A stretch of 7,368 nt of DNA from Candidatus Dormiibacterota bacterium (GCA_003151665.1 PLYD01000138.1:2216-9583), one strand, 5' to 3'. Shown: positions 1-6,436, counted from the stretch's first letter. Notes: generated from the letters alone by a model not told the origin. A program made the numbers and translations.

Positions 1-1
1 C

Positions 2-1450
2 ATGTGGAAGAACCGTCTCAAGCCGTACGACATCCTGTCCGGCGAGGACGTCGAGGCGATCCACGAGCAGGCGATGACCATCCTCGAGGAGATCGGGGTC
101 GACTTCCTGCACGAGCGGCCGCGCGAGCTGTTCGCCAAGGCAGGGATGGCAATCGACGGGATGCGGGTGCGCTTCGACCGCGGCTTCATCATGGAGATGG
201 CGGCGAAGACGCCGCCGACGTTCAACCTGCAGGCCAGGAATGCCGCCCGGACGGTGACCCTTGGCGGCAATAACGTGGTGACCGCTCCCGTTTACGGTCC
301 TCCGTTCATCACCGACCTCGAGCGCGGACGGCGTGGGGCTACCATCGAAGACTTCAACAACTTCGACAAGATGGCCCAGGCCATCGATCAAATCCACTGC
401 GCGGGCGGCACGACGGTCGAGCCCGAAGATCTGCCTCTCGGCACGCGGCATCTCGACATGCTCTATTCGCACATGCGCTGGACCGACAAGCCGTTCATGG
501 GCAGCGTCATCTCGGATCAGAACGCACGCGACACGATCGAGATGGCCTCGATCCTGTTCGGCGGCCGCGACAAGATCGAGGAGACCCCGGCAGTGATGAG
601 CCTCATCAACGTCAACAGCCCGCTTCGGTACGACGACCGGATGCTGGGCGCGTTGCTCGAGTACACAGAGGCGGGACAGCCCGTCATCGTCACACCGTTC
701 CTGATGGCCGGCGCGATGTCCCCGATGGGCCTTGCAGGCGCCGTCGCTCAGCAAAGTGCCGAGGCGCTCGCGGGCATCGCCCTGGTTCAGCTGATGCGCC
801 CCGGCACGCCGTGTGTTTACGGATCGTTCCTCACCAACACCGACATGCAGTCAGGCAGCCCGGCGTTCGGCACGCCCGAGTCGGCCATGGGCATCCTCGC
901 GAGCGCGCAGATGGCTCGCCACTACCGCATCCCGTTCCGCGGCGGCGGCGCATTGACCTCGTCGAAATCGCCCGATGCGCAGGCCGCATACGAATCGATG
1001 ATGTGCATGTGGCCGACCATCCTTGGCGGCGTGCACTTTGTCCTGCATGCTGCGGGCTGGCTGGAGAGCGCCCTGCTCGCGTCGTACGAGAAGTTCATCA
1101 TCGACGTCGAGGCGCTTCGCATGTTCGAGTGGATTCTCGAGAGAGGGTTCCCTGTCAACGAGGAGGCGTTCGCGATGGACGCCATGAGGGAGGTGGGTCC
1201 TGGGGGCCACTTCCTCGGGGCCGAGCACACCTTGCGCAACTACCGGACGGGTTTCTACCGGCCGTGGATCTCATCGACTGAAAACTTCGACCGGTGGAAC
1301 CGCATGGGCGCAAAGACCACGGACGTTGTCGCAGCAGCCCGCTGGAAGAAGGTGATCGAGGAGTATGCCGACCCGGGAATCGACCCCGGAATCGACGAGC
1401 AGCTCCGGGAGTACATCACCAAGCGCAAGGGGGAGATCGGCGACGACTGA
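2..1450 (+). CDS. MttB-superfamily (trimethylamine methyltransferase-like) corrinoid methyltransferase, no pyrrolysine
   Basis: Likely transfers a methyl group from a methylated amine or quaternary amine to the Co(I) corrinoid protein encoded at 5597-6319; cytoplasmic, TIM-barrel fold known for the family. The 482 residues show the family pattern: an N-terminal helix region (EAIHEQAMTILEEIGV, about 19-33), RFDRG near 57-61, NSPLR at 205-209, TPFLMAGAMSP at 231-241, QQSAEALAGIALVQL at 250-264, YGSF at 273-276, SPDAQAAYESMM at 323-334, HAAGWLES at 349-356, and EVGPGGHFLGAEHTLRNY at 397-414. True MttB reads an in-frame amber codon as pyrrolysine in the central barrel; here no TAG interrupts the frame, so it belongs to the non-Pyl branch (MtgB-like and others), whose substrates include glycine betaine, proline betaine and carnitine in known members. 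Substrate here is unknown. The ATG at base 2 has no visible ribosome site because the window starts there. Relatives I recall carry a basic/glycine-rich stretch before the WK..L.PY segment, so the gene may begin further upstream. The cyclohydrolase gene follows after 22 bases. Confidence 0.93.
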   Translation: MWKNRLKPYDILSGEDVEAIHEQAMTILEEIGVDFLHERPRELFAKAGMAIDGMRVRFDRGFIMEMAAKTPPTFNLQARNAARTVTLGGNNVVTAPVYGPPFITDLERGRRGATIEDFNNFDKMAQAIDQIHCAGGTTVEPEDLPLGTRHLDMLYSHMRWTDKPFMGSVISDQNARDTIEMASILFGGRDKIEETPAVMSLINVNSPLRYDDRMLGALLEYTEAGQPVIVTPFLMAGAMSPMGLAGAVAQQSAEALAGIALVQLMRPGTPCVYGSFLTNTDMQSGSPAFGTPESAMGILASAQMARHYRIPFRGGGALTSSKSPDAQAAYESMMCMWPTILGGVHFVLHAAGWLESALLASYEKFIIDVEALRMFEWILERGFPVNEEAFAMDAMREVGPGGHFLGAEHTLRNYRTGFYRPWISSTENFDRWNRMGAKTTDVVAAARWKKVIEEYADPGIDPGIDEQLREYITKRKGEIGDD

Positions 1451-1472
1451 TCCACAGAGAGCGGACGGACGA

Positions 1473-2033
1473 ATGGCCGCGCTCCTCGATGGCCTCGCCT
1501 CGGATCGTCCTGTGCCCGCGAGCGGCTCGGCGGCGGCCGCAGTCATCGCGATCGCCTCTTCGCTGCTCGAAAAAGTCGCGAGGCTCTCGACAGCAAAGTG
1601 GGCGAGCGCCGACGCGGCGCTCGAGGAAGCCCACGCGCTGCGACTGCGCGCCGAGGAGCTGGTGGAAGCGGACGCCAACGCTTACATGTCGTACGTCGAC
1701 ACGCGGCGGTCGGCGAAGGCATTGCGCGGTAAGGATCGCGAGCGTGCCGTTGCCCAGGCGCGGGCTGCCACCGTCGAGGTGCCCCTTGCGATCGCCCGCT
1801 TGGCCGCCGAGACCGTCGAGCTTGCGGCTGCGTTGGTGGAAAACGGCAATCCAAATCTGCGCGCCGACGCCATGGTGGCCGCAACCCTGGCCGCAGCCGC
1901 CGCCACCGCTGCGTCGAGGCTGGTCGCAGTCAACCTGTCAGGCGCTCGTGATGAGCGCTCCACTGAGGCCGATCGAATCGCGCGCGCCGCGAGCGACAAA
2001 GCCGCCGCTCTCGGTCCCCTAGGGGTTCATTAG
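1473..2033 (+). CDS. fchA: Cyclodeaminase/cyclohydrolase family protein (FTCD_C; methenyl-THF cyclohydrolase-like)
   Basis: A 186-residue all-helical, alanine-rich protein of the formiminotransferase-cyclodeaminase C-terminal family. Members hydrolyse 5,10-methenyl-THF to 10-formyl-THF (FchA) or deaminate 5-formimino-THF. Supporting motifs: PASGSAAA at 15-22, the counterpart of the glycine-rich PGGGS-A turn; EADANAYMSYVDTRR at 65-79; and the C-terminal block at 124-156 (NGNPNLRADAMVAATLAAA, then VAVNLSG). It is slightly shorter than the roughly 200 residues usual for the family. The ATG at 1473 is chosen because homology begins there; in-frame ATGs upstream lie inside the preceding methyltransferase gene and encode unrelated sequence. 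The ribosome site is weak (AGAGAGCGGACGGACGA precedes the ATG). It follows the MttB-like gene by 22 bases on the same strand, so both are probably co-transcribed. With no histidine-utilisation gene nearby, a C1-oxidation role fits better than formimino-THF deamination, but this is inference. Its last 15 bases overlap the convergent gene at 2019-2294. Confidence 0.85.
   Translation: MAALLDGLASDRPVPASGSAAAAVIAIASSLLEKVARLSTAKWASADAALEEAHALRLRAEELVEADANAYMSYVDTRRSAKALRGKDRERAVAQARAATVEVPLAIARLAAETVELAAALVENGNPNLRADAMVAATLAAAAATAASRLVAVNLSGARDERSTEADRIARAASDKAAALGPLGVH
2016..2025. repeat. Perfect 10-bp palindrome in the convergent gene overlap
   Basis: CCCCTAGGGG sits where the cyclohydrolase gene and the small minus-strand gene overlap, and supplies the minus-strand stop codon (TAG, 2021-2019). 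Without a loop or a T tract it is not a standard terminator; it may be coincidental. Confidence 0.45.
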
Positions 2034-2294
2034 GGTCGCACGCGGGTTCGCCGCGTCGAGCTCCTGGATGACCGCGGCCAGGACCTCCGCCGGTGCGCCG
2101 TCGCGCACCTCGACCGGGCCTCGCTGCCAACCTTCCAGGTAGGCATCCATGTCGGTCGAGCCTTCGCGCATGGAGTACGCGTCGATCGCCACCTGGAATC
2201 GGTCGGGCATCATGCCCTTGACCTCGCTGGTCTCATCCCAGGATTTCACCTGAGAGGGAATGTGCTTCCAGAAGGTGACCTGGTAATTGGCCAT
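2019..2294 (-). CDS. Small Virulence_fact-family (PF13769-like) protein of unknown function
   Basis: A 91-residue soluble protein without signal peptide or membrane segment. It resembles the short 'virulence factor' family: an N-terminal beta-strand-like stretch YQVTFWKHIPSQVKSW (4-19), then DRFQVAIDAYSMREG (31-45), then DAYLEGWQRGP (50-60) and a C-terminal acidic helix (68-82). The family name comes from an old association and says nothing about biochemistry here. From memory, members sit repeatedly in clusters with corrinoid activator, methyl-THF:corrinoid methyltransferase and DUF1638 genes, which is exactly the context here, so a helper role in corrinoid methyl transfer is more likely than virulence. 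It is the last gene of the minus-strand operon, starting only 4 bases after the DUF1638 stop, with GAGG at a 9-base spacing before ATG. Its stop lies inside the convergent cyclohydrolase gene. Function is unknown. Confidence 0.8.
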   Translation of the reverse strand: MANYQVTFWKHIPSQVKSWDETSEVKGMMPDRFQVAIDAYSMREGSTDMDAYLEGWQRGPVEVRDGAPAEVLAAVIQELDAANPRATLMNP

Positions 2295-2298
2295 CCGC

Positions 2299-2886
2299 CT
2301 AAGCCTCGACCAGTTCCGCCAGGCGTGCTTCGAGCTCTCCCAGCCCGACGTCGACGATCTCCAGCGGCAGGCCCAGATAAGCCGCGATTTCCTCGGCCTT
2401 TTTCGCCAATCGGGTCAATGGCACCTGGCGCAGGTACATGACAGCCTCGTAGTTGCCAAAGAGCATTGGCTTCAGCTCCGGGTCGCGGTCGAGGCCCAGT
2501 CCTCGCACGACCGCGCGCTCGAAGTTGCGAACCAGCCAGTCGGTGAGAAAGAAAGTCCCAGGCGTCCCCTCCGATACCTGGTGGAAGAGGTCTTTGCCGG
2601 CAAACATCTCGTAGCAGTGCGGGCCACGGACCTGCGACGCGCCGAGCTCATGCAGGATTGGATCCAGGCGTCCGTTGGTTCCGCAATCGCCGTACACGAC
2701 GACCAGGCGCTCGTAGCGAGGCCGCAGCTCGCGCAGCTTCTCACCGAGTTCTTCGACGATCCTTTTGGGGTACAGGTGGAGCATCGCCGACAGACCGTAG
2801 ATGTCGACCTCCCAGCCGCGCCGATCCACGATGTCCTTGACCTCGGCTCCCAACGCGCCGCAGATCACGAAGGCCGTCGCGCTCAT
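2299..2886 (-). CDS. DUF1638 domain-containing protein
   Basis: A 195-residue soluble protein covering the whole DUF1638 domain (PF07796). Family hallmarks: CGALGAEV at 9-16, LSAMLHLYPKRI at 32-43, VVYGDCGTNGRLDPIL at 63-78, GPHCYEMFAG at 88-97, GTFFLTDWLVRNF at 110-122, GLDRDPELKPMLFGNY at 131-146. The potential metal or cofactor ligands Cys9, Cys68, His90 and Cys91 are all retained, so the protein looks intact. The family has no established reaction that I know of. It occurs in methylotrophic archaea and in bacteria with MttB-type systems, often next to the corrinoid activator. Here the ATG overlaps the activator stop by four bases (ATGA, 2883-2886), and GAGG at 2894-2897 is spaced seven bases from the start, so it is translationally coupled to the activator gene. 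An accessory role in corrinoid handling, or in metal or methyl-group transfer, is inference from this context. Confidence 0.92.
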   Translation of the reverse strand: MSATAFVICGALGAEVKDIVDRRGWEVDIYGLSAMLHLYPKRIVEELGEKLRELRPRYERLVVVYGDCGTNGRLDPILHELGASQVRGPHCYEMFAGKDLFHQVSEGTPGTFFLTDWLVRNFERAVVRGLGLDRDPELKPMLFGNYEAVMYLRQVPLTRLAKKAEEIAAYLGLPLEIVDVGLGELEARLAELVEA

Positions 2887-4709
2887 ACCACCGCCTCGAG
2901 ATGAGGAAACGCGAGCACTGAAACGAATGCATCGTTGAAATCGGTCCGGCCGGAGAGCTCGATGTACTCGATCCTGGACGGTAGCTCGAAAGCGACCTGG
3001 CGCTCGCGATAGGAAAGCAGCGCGATCTTCGCGCCCTCACCGGCGGAGTTGCCGACGGCGATGATCTTGTCGACGTCGACCGCCGGCACCAGCCCGATGA
3101 TCTTCGCGCTCTCGGGATTCAGATACGAGCCGAACGACCCGCCGAGCAACACCTCGTCGAGATCCTTCGCCTCCACGCCGAGGATGTCCATCAGCACCTT
3201 GATCCCAGTGGCGATCGAGCCCTTGGCAAACTGCAGCTCGCGGACGTCACGCTGCGAAAGAAACACTCCCTCGGCAAGAAGGAAGGCACGCACGCCGTCG
3301 ACCTCGAACAGGCGGTCCGCGAGCGGGTGACCGGGAACATCGACCGCGGCCTTCATGCGGCCCGAGTGGTCGAGCAGGCCGACGTGGAGGAGCTGAGCCA
3401 CCGCATCGACAAGCCCTGAGCCGCAGATGCCCAGCGCAGGAACATCGCCGCCGATCACCTGCAACTCGACGGTGTCGCCCAATGTCACGCCCTCGATCGC
3501 GCCCTCCGTCGCTCGCATGCCGCAGCGGATCTGGCTGCCCTCGAAAGCCGGACCCGCCGGCGCGGCTGTCGCGAGCGCTCGCTGCGCGCTGCCCAGCACG
3601 ATCTCGCCGTTGGTGCCGACGTCCACAAAAACGCGGAGCTTGTCCTCGCGCACGACGCTGGTCGCAAGGACCCCTGCGACGATATCCGCGCCGACATACG
3701 CGCCAAGAGCGGGAAGCGTCTGGATGTAACCATTGGGGTGGATCTCGAGACCGACCTCTGAGGCCGCCACCAGCATCGGCTCCATGAATGCAGGTGTGAA
3801 GGGCATCACCGCGAGCGGGCTCGGGTCGATGCCGAACAGCAGGTGAAGCATCGTCGCGTTCCCGACGACGACGGCCTCATACGTGCGGTCCGGCGACACC
3901 CCGGTCTGGAGGTACAGGTCTTTCAGGATTCCGTTCATGGTGCCCACGACGGCGGCCTGCAGCTCGAGGACCGAGTCCGGGCCATTCATCCCGTGGCTGA
4001 TGCGCGAGATGACGTCGGCCCCGAATGGCGCCTGGCCGTTGAGCGTCGACAGCACGCCGGCTGCCATGCCGGTGCGCAGGTTCATCAGCGTTCCCACGAG
4101 AGTTGTCGTGCCGACGTCGAACGCCACGCCGAAGCACTCTGCGGTCGTGTCGCCGGGCTCGAGCGCCACGAGGTGCTCGCCTCCCAGCACCGCGGTGACC
4201 TTGAACCCCGAGTCGCGCAGCGCACCTGGAATCGTTCGCAGCACCCGCACGCCCGCGACCATGTCGTGCCCTTCCGCGGTCAGCGCTTCGCGGAGCCGCA
4301 TCACGTCGCTGCGCTGATCCTCGAGCGTTGGCTCCGCCAGCTCCAGGTAAACCTTGCGGACGTTGGGATCGAGGATGACGAGACGCCCCAAGCCCATCGT
4401 CGCCGCCTTCGGCACCCGCAGAAGCTGCGGCACCTCGCACACCATGTCGTCGTAGATGTGTGTCTGGCACGAGAGGCGCCAGCCGCCCTCGATCTCCTCC
4501 TTGCGCAGGAGGCGGTGGTCGGCTGTCGTCACCTCGGCCGAGCCCTCGATCACGCGAACCTTGCATTTGCCGCAGGTGCCGCGGCCGCCGCACGTCGAGT
4601 CGATGGGCAGGCCGATCCAGTGCGCCGCGCTGAAGAGCGTGGTTCCCGGCGGGACTCGTGTCGTGCGGTCGAACGGCCGGTAGGTGACCTCCAGCTTGCG
4701 CTGGATCAT
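2883..4709 (-). CDS. Corrinoid activation protein, 2Fe-2S ferredoxin plus ASKHA ATPase (RACo/RamA-functional type, DUF4445)
   Basis: Reductively reactivates the corrinoid protein when its cobalt is oxidised to inactive Co(II), using an electron delivered through the Fe-S cluster with ATP hydrolysis; cytoplasmic. The 608 residues show an N-terminal ferredoxin domain with Cys40, Cys46, Cys49 and Cys81 (CX5CX2CX31C), then a linker and middle domain (about 100-190), then the ASKHA-type ATPase: phosphate loop 1 GVAFDVGTTTLVGTLM at 194-209, VVGNATMLHLLFGIDPSPL at 281-299, phosphate loop 2 FVDVGTNGEIVLG at 361-373, GSQIRCGMRA at 391-400, GICGSGLVDAV at 427-437, LLGGSFGSYLNP at 521-532 and AVGNSAGEGAKIALLS at 551-566. 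This is the vinyl-like 2Fe-2S RACo architecture, not the 4Fe-4S RamA of methanogens. ATG at 4709 is chosen because the ferredoxin domain starts within residues 1-10 and the start overlaps the upstream stop as ATGA. The frame stays open far upstream (to about 5309), but that part is antisense-like arginine-rich sequence. Third gene of the operon. Confidence 0.95.
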   Translation of the reverse strand: MIQRKLEVTYRPFDRTTRVPPGTTLFSAAHWIGLPIDSTCGGRGTCGKCKVRVIEGSAEVTTADHRLLRKEEIEGGWRLSCQTHIYDDMVCEVPQLLRVPKAATMGLGRLVILDPNVRKVYLELAEPTLEDQRSDVMRLREALTAEGHDMVAGVRVLRTIPGALRDSGFKVTAVLGGEHLVALEPGDTTAECFGVAFDVGTTTLVGTLMNLRTGMAAGVLSTLNGQAPFGADVISRISHGMNGPDSVLELQAAVVGTMNGILKDLYLQTGVSPDRTYEAVVVGNATMLHLLFGIDPSPLAVMPFTPAFMEPMLVAASEVGLEIHPNGYIQTLPALGAYVGADIVAGVLATSVVREDKLRVFVDVGTNGEIVLGSAQRALATAAPAGPAFEGSQIRCGMRATEGAIEGVTLGDTVELQVIGGDVPALGICGSGLVDAVAQLLHVGLLDHSGRMKAAVDVPGHPLADRLFEVDGVRAFLLAEGVFLSQRDVRELQFAKGSIATGIKVLMDILGVEAKDLDEVLLGGSFGSYLNPESAKIIGLVPAVDVDKIIAVGNSAGEGAKIALLSYRERQVAFELPSRIEYIELSGRTDFNDAFVSVLAFPHLEAVV

Positions 4710-5584
4710 TTGGGGGCAGCGCCTTCGCGGGCTGCCTGAGCCACCTCGGCACGGTAGCTGGCAATCCAGCGCATGGCGTATTCGTCGTGGCCGAGCAGGA
4801 GGTCGCCGGCCAGCACCGCGCGCCGAACCTCGGGCACGAGCGGGTTGGTGATCGCGCACGTCAAGCCCGCATGCATCGCCAGCGGCAGAAACGCGGCGTT
4901 GACTGTCGCGCGGTCGGGCAAACCGAACGAAACGTTCGAGGCGCCGCAGGTCATGTTGTTGCCGAGCTGATCGCGAATGAGCCGCATGGTCTCCAGAGTG
5001 ATGAGACCGCACGTCGGGTCGGCGGCAACCGTCATCGCGATCGGGTCGATGATCACGTCTTTTTGAGGAATGCCGTAATCTGCGGCGCGCTCGATGATTC
5101 GGCGGGCGAGCGCCACCCGCTCCTCGGGGATCATCGAGATCCCGGTTTCGTCGTTGGCCATGCCGATGACCGCCGCGCCGTGCTTCTTGACCAATGGGAG
5201 GATCCGCTCCATGCGTTCCTCCTCGGCGGTGACGGAGTTCACCAGGGCTTTGCCTTCGTAGGCCGAAAGCCCTGCCTCCAACGCTTCGATGATCGATGAG
5301 TCGATGCAAATCGGGACGTCGGTCACCTCGGCCACAGCTCTGATTGCCGCGACCAGCAGCGCCGCCTCATCAAGCTGCGGAATGCCGGCGTTGATGTCGA
5401 GCATGTGGGCGCCCGCTGCCACCTGGGCGATGGCGTCGGCGCGGACGCGGTCCATCCTGCCTGCCTTCATTTCGGCCGCGAGCACCTTGCGTCCCGTCGG
5501 ATTGATGCGCTCGCCGATGATCACGAACGGCCTATCGATCGATACGACCACCTCGCGTCCGCGCGAGGTGAGGATGGTGTCCAA
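4706..5584 (-). CDS. Methyltetrahydrofolate:corrinoid methyltransferase (dihydropteroate synthase family, AcsE/MtgA-like)
   Basis: Transfers the methyl group between methyl-Co(III) corrinoid protein and tetrahydrofolate. In a demethylation pathway it runs toward 5-methyl-THF. The 292 residues form one pterin-binding TIM barrel: FVIIGERINPTGRK at 20-33, HMLDINAGIP at 60-69, ICIDSS at 92-97, ALVNSVTAEEERM at 113-125, MANDETGIS at 142-150, VIIDPIAM at 177-184, CGASNVSFGLPDR at 213-225 and NAAFLPLAMHAGLTCAITNP at 229-248. Asp96, the DPIAM loop, and Asn217 in the GASNVS motif match residues that position the pterin in AcsE. Bona fide folate-synthesis DHPS is unlikely because the pairing with a corrinoid protein and the GERINPTGRK/SNVSFG motifs are typical of MeTr. 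ATG at 5584 is 12 bases after the corrinoid gene stop; no strong ribosome site lies directly before it (GAAGGG is about 15-20 bases upstream), suggesting coupling. Its stop overlaps the activator start (4706-4709). Confidence 0.94.
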   Translation of the reverse strand: MDTILTSRGREVVVSIDRPFVIIGERINPTGRKVLAAEMKAGRMDRVRADAIAQVAAGAHMLDINAGIPQLDEAALLVAAIRAVAEVTDVPICIDSSIIEALEAGLSAYEGKALVNSVTAEEERMERILPLVKKHGAAVIGMANDETGISMIPEERVALARRIIERAADYGIPQKDVIIDPIAMTVAADPTCGLITLETMRLIRDQLGNNMTCGASNVSFGLPDRATVNAAFLPLAMHAGLTCAITNPLVPEVRRAVLAGDLLLGHDEYAMRWIASYRAEVAQAAREGAAPK

Positions 5585-5596
5585 TGCGAAGCTGGC

Positions 5597-6319
5597 CTAA
5601 CCCTTCTTCAGGGTTTCGTCAATCAGCTTGACCGCCTGCTCGAGCGCCTGAGCGCCGGCAGAAGCTTCGTTGCGAGCTCCGACCAGCTGCTTGGCCAGGC
5701 GTGTGGCCATCGACGCGTCAGGGGCGTAGCTGTCGGCACCGACGTGCTTGGCATACTCCTCGGTCACCGGCGCGCCGCCCACCGCAATGTGCACCTTGTC
5801 GCGCAGGCCCGCCTTCGTGATCGCGTCGATGTTGACCTTGAACATCGGCATCGTCGTGGTCAGAAAGGCTGAGAAACCGAGGACGTCAGGTTGGTGCGCT
5901 ATCACAGCTTCGACGAACTTCTCCGGCGGCGTGTTGACGCCGAGGTCGAAGACTTCGAAGCCGGCGCCTTCGAGCATGATGACCACCAGGTTCTTGCCGA
6001 TGTCGTGGATGTCGCCCTTGACGGTGCCGATCACGTAGCGGCCCACGGGCTGGGCTCCTGTCTCGGCGATCAGGGGTCGAAGAATGGTGAGCGCGCCCTG
6101 CATCGCGCGGGCCGCCATCAGCATCTCGGGGACGAAGAAGTCGCCCTTCTCGAAGCGGCGGCCGACCTCCTCGAGGGATGGGATCAACGCTTTGAACAGG
6201 ATGTCCATCGGGTCCATGCCCAGGGCCAGGCCCTCCTCGGTGGCGGCCTTGACCTCGGGCGCACGCCCGTTGAGCGTGTCGTCGAACAGGCTGGCGCGAA
6301 TCTCCTCTTCCCGGCTCAT
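5597..6319 (-). CDS. Corrinoid (B12-binding) methyl-carrier protein, MtbC/MttC/MtgC-like
   Basis: The methyl shuttle of the system: its cobamide accepts the methyl group from the MttB-like enzyme and donates it to the THF methyltransferase. The 240 residues contain the four-helix cap domain (about 5-88, with the typical segment LFKALIPSLEEVGRRFEKGDFFVPEMLMAARAM split over 41-73) and a Rossmann B12-binding domain (93-213). The base-off/His-on signature GDIHDIGKN at 102-110 has Asp103, His105 (predicted lower cobalt ligand) and Gly108. GFSAFLTTTM at 148-157 supplies the serine loop, with Phe in a position that is often Leu, and GGAPVTEEYA at 181-190 supplies the nucleotide-loop glycines. The last roughly 25 residues form an extra charged helix. 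ATG at 6319 is supported by a strong AGGAGG at a 6-base spacing. It is the first clear gene of the operon, consistent with needing the most protein. Confidence 0.96.
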   Translation of the reverse strand: MSREEEIRASLFDDTLNGRAPEVKAATEEGLALGMDPMDILFKALIPSLEEVGRRFEKGDFFVPEMLMAARAMQGALTILRPLIAETGAQPVGRYVIGTVKGDIHDIGKNLVVIMLEGAGFEVFDLGVNTPPEKFVEAVIAHQPDVLGFSAFLTTTMPMFKVNIDAITKAGLRDKVHIAVGGAPVTEEYAKHVGADSYAPDASMATRLAKQLVGARNEASAGAQALEQAVKLIDETLKKG

Positions 6320-6384
6320 GCCGATCCTCCTGCTTTCACGAGATTACGAACCGCGGCTCCTCGCTCTTCTAACTGGGAAGCCAT
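6316..6384 (-). CDS. Possible 22-residue upstream/leader peptide coupled to the corrinoid gene
   Basis: On the minus strand an ATG at 6384 opens 22 codons (begins MASQLEERG, ends NLVKAGGSA). Its TGA overlaps the corrinoid gene start as ATGA (6316-6319), the same overlap seen at two other junctions of this operon. GGAG lies six bases before its ATG. Against it: only about 8 of 21 codons after the start end in G or C, unlike the strongly GC-ending neighbours, and there is no recognisable domain or run of one amino acid as in attenuator peptides. It may be a translation-coupling leader or simply chance. The open frame and signals are seen directly; expression is inference. Confidence 0.3.
   Translation of the reverse strand: MASQLEERGAAVRNLVKAGGSA
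6326..6331 (-). promoter_or_regulatory. Ribosome binding site of the corrinoid protein gene
   Basis: Read on the minus strand, a full AGGAGG sits six bases before the ATG at 6319. It is the only perfect Shine-Dalgarno sequence in front of any gene here and fixes this start. It also lies inside the possible 22-codon reading frame at 6316-6384. Confidence 0.85.
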
Positions 6385-6396
6385 AGGAGGCTCCAC

Positions 6397-6414
6397 TTGA
6401 GAGGTTTGAGTGGC
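6397..6414. repeat. Tandem 9-bp direct repeat (TTGAGAGGT / TTGAGTGGC)
   Basis: Two adjacent 9-bp units match at 7 of 9 positions, just on the operon side of the 6420-6436 operator. The block also overlaps a 5-bp inverted pair (CCACT at 6393-6397, AGTGG at 6409-6413). It could be a site for a second regulator or part of the operon promoter; I see no convincing -10/-35 pair on the minus strand here. Confidence 0.35.
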
Positions 6415-6419
6415 GTTTT

Positions 6420-6436
6420 GTTGCGCATTGCTCAAC
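6420..6436. promoter_or_regulatory. Predicted IclR-type operator, operon-proximal copy
   Basis: The 17-mer GTTGCGCATTGCTCAAC is an imperfect palindrome (GTTG.GCA.TGC.CAAC pattern). It matches the second copy at 6494-6510 in 13 of 17 positions, and 10 consecutive bases (TTGTTGCGCA) are identical including the left flank. The form and length fit operators of IclR-family dimers, and it lies between the divergent regulator and the corrinoid operon, about 100 bases upstream of the corrinoid gene start. Binding by the regulator at 6502-7293 is inference. Confidence 0.65.

Noticed and set aside
2..1450. Pyrrolysine-encoding MttB with an in-frame amber codon
   Set aside because: The frame has no internal TAG; it ends in TGA with the expected family C terminus, so it is a non-Pyl homologue.
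851..1678. Several minus-strand open frames opposite the MttB-like and cyclohydrolase genes
   Set aside because: They have no motif or ribosome site, their composition is shadow-like, and the plus-strand genes fully explain the region.
1985..2010. Rho-independent terminator hairpin (GAGCG...CGCTC) near the end of the cyclohydrolase gene
   Set aside because: The stem is only five base pairs with a ten-base loop, lies inside coding sequence and has no T tract on either strand.
3843..4764. Long open frames antisense to, or in another frame of, the activator gene (about 298 and 295 residues)
   Set aside because: Both have the Arg/His/Ala-rich composition typical of shadow frames in GC-rich coding DNA and no recognisable domain, while the activator frame has continuous homology.
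4710..5309. Upstream extension of the activator reading frame by about 200 residues
   Set aside because: The extra part is arginine-rich, low-complexity sequence lying in another frame of the methyltransferase gene. Family homology starts right at the ATG at 4709, which forms an ATGA overlap with the upstream stop.
4706..5584. Folate-biosynthesis dihydropteroate synthase (folP)
   Set aside because: The motifs GERINPTGRK and GASNVSFG and the placement between a corrinoid protein and its activator fit methyl-THF:corrinoid methyltransferases; no other folate synthesis gene is nearby.
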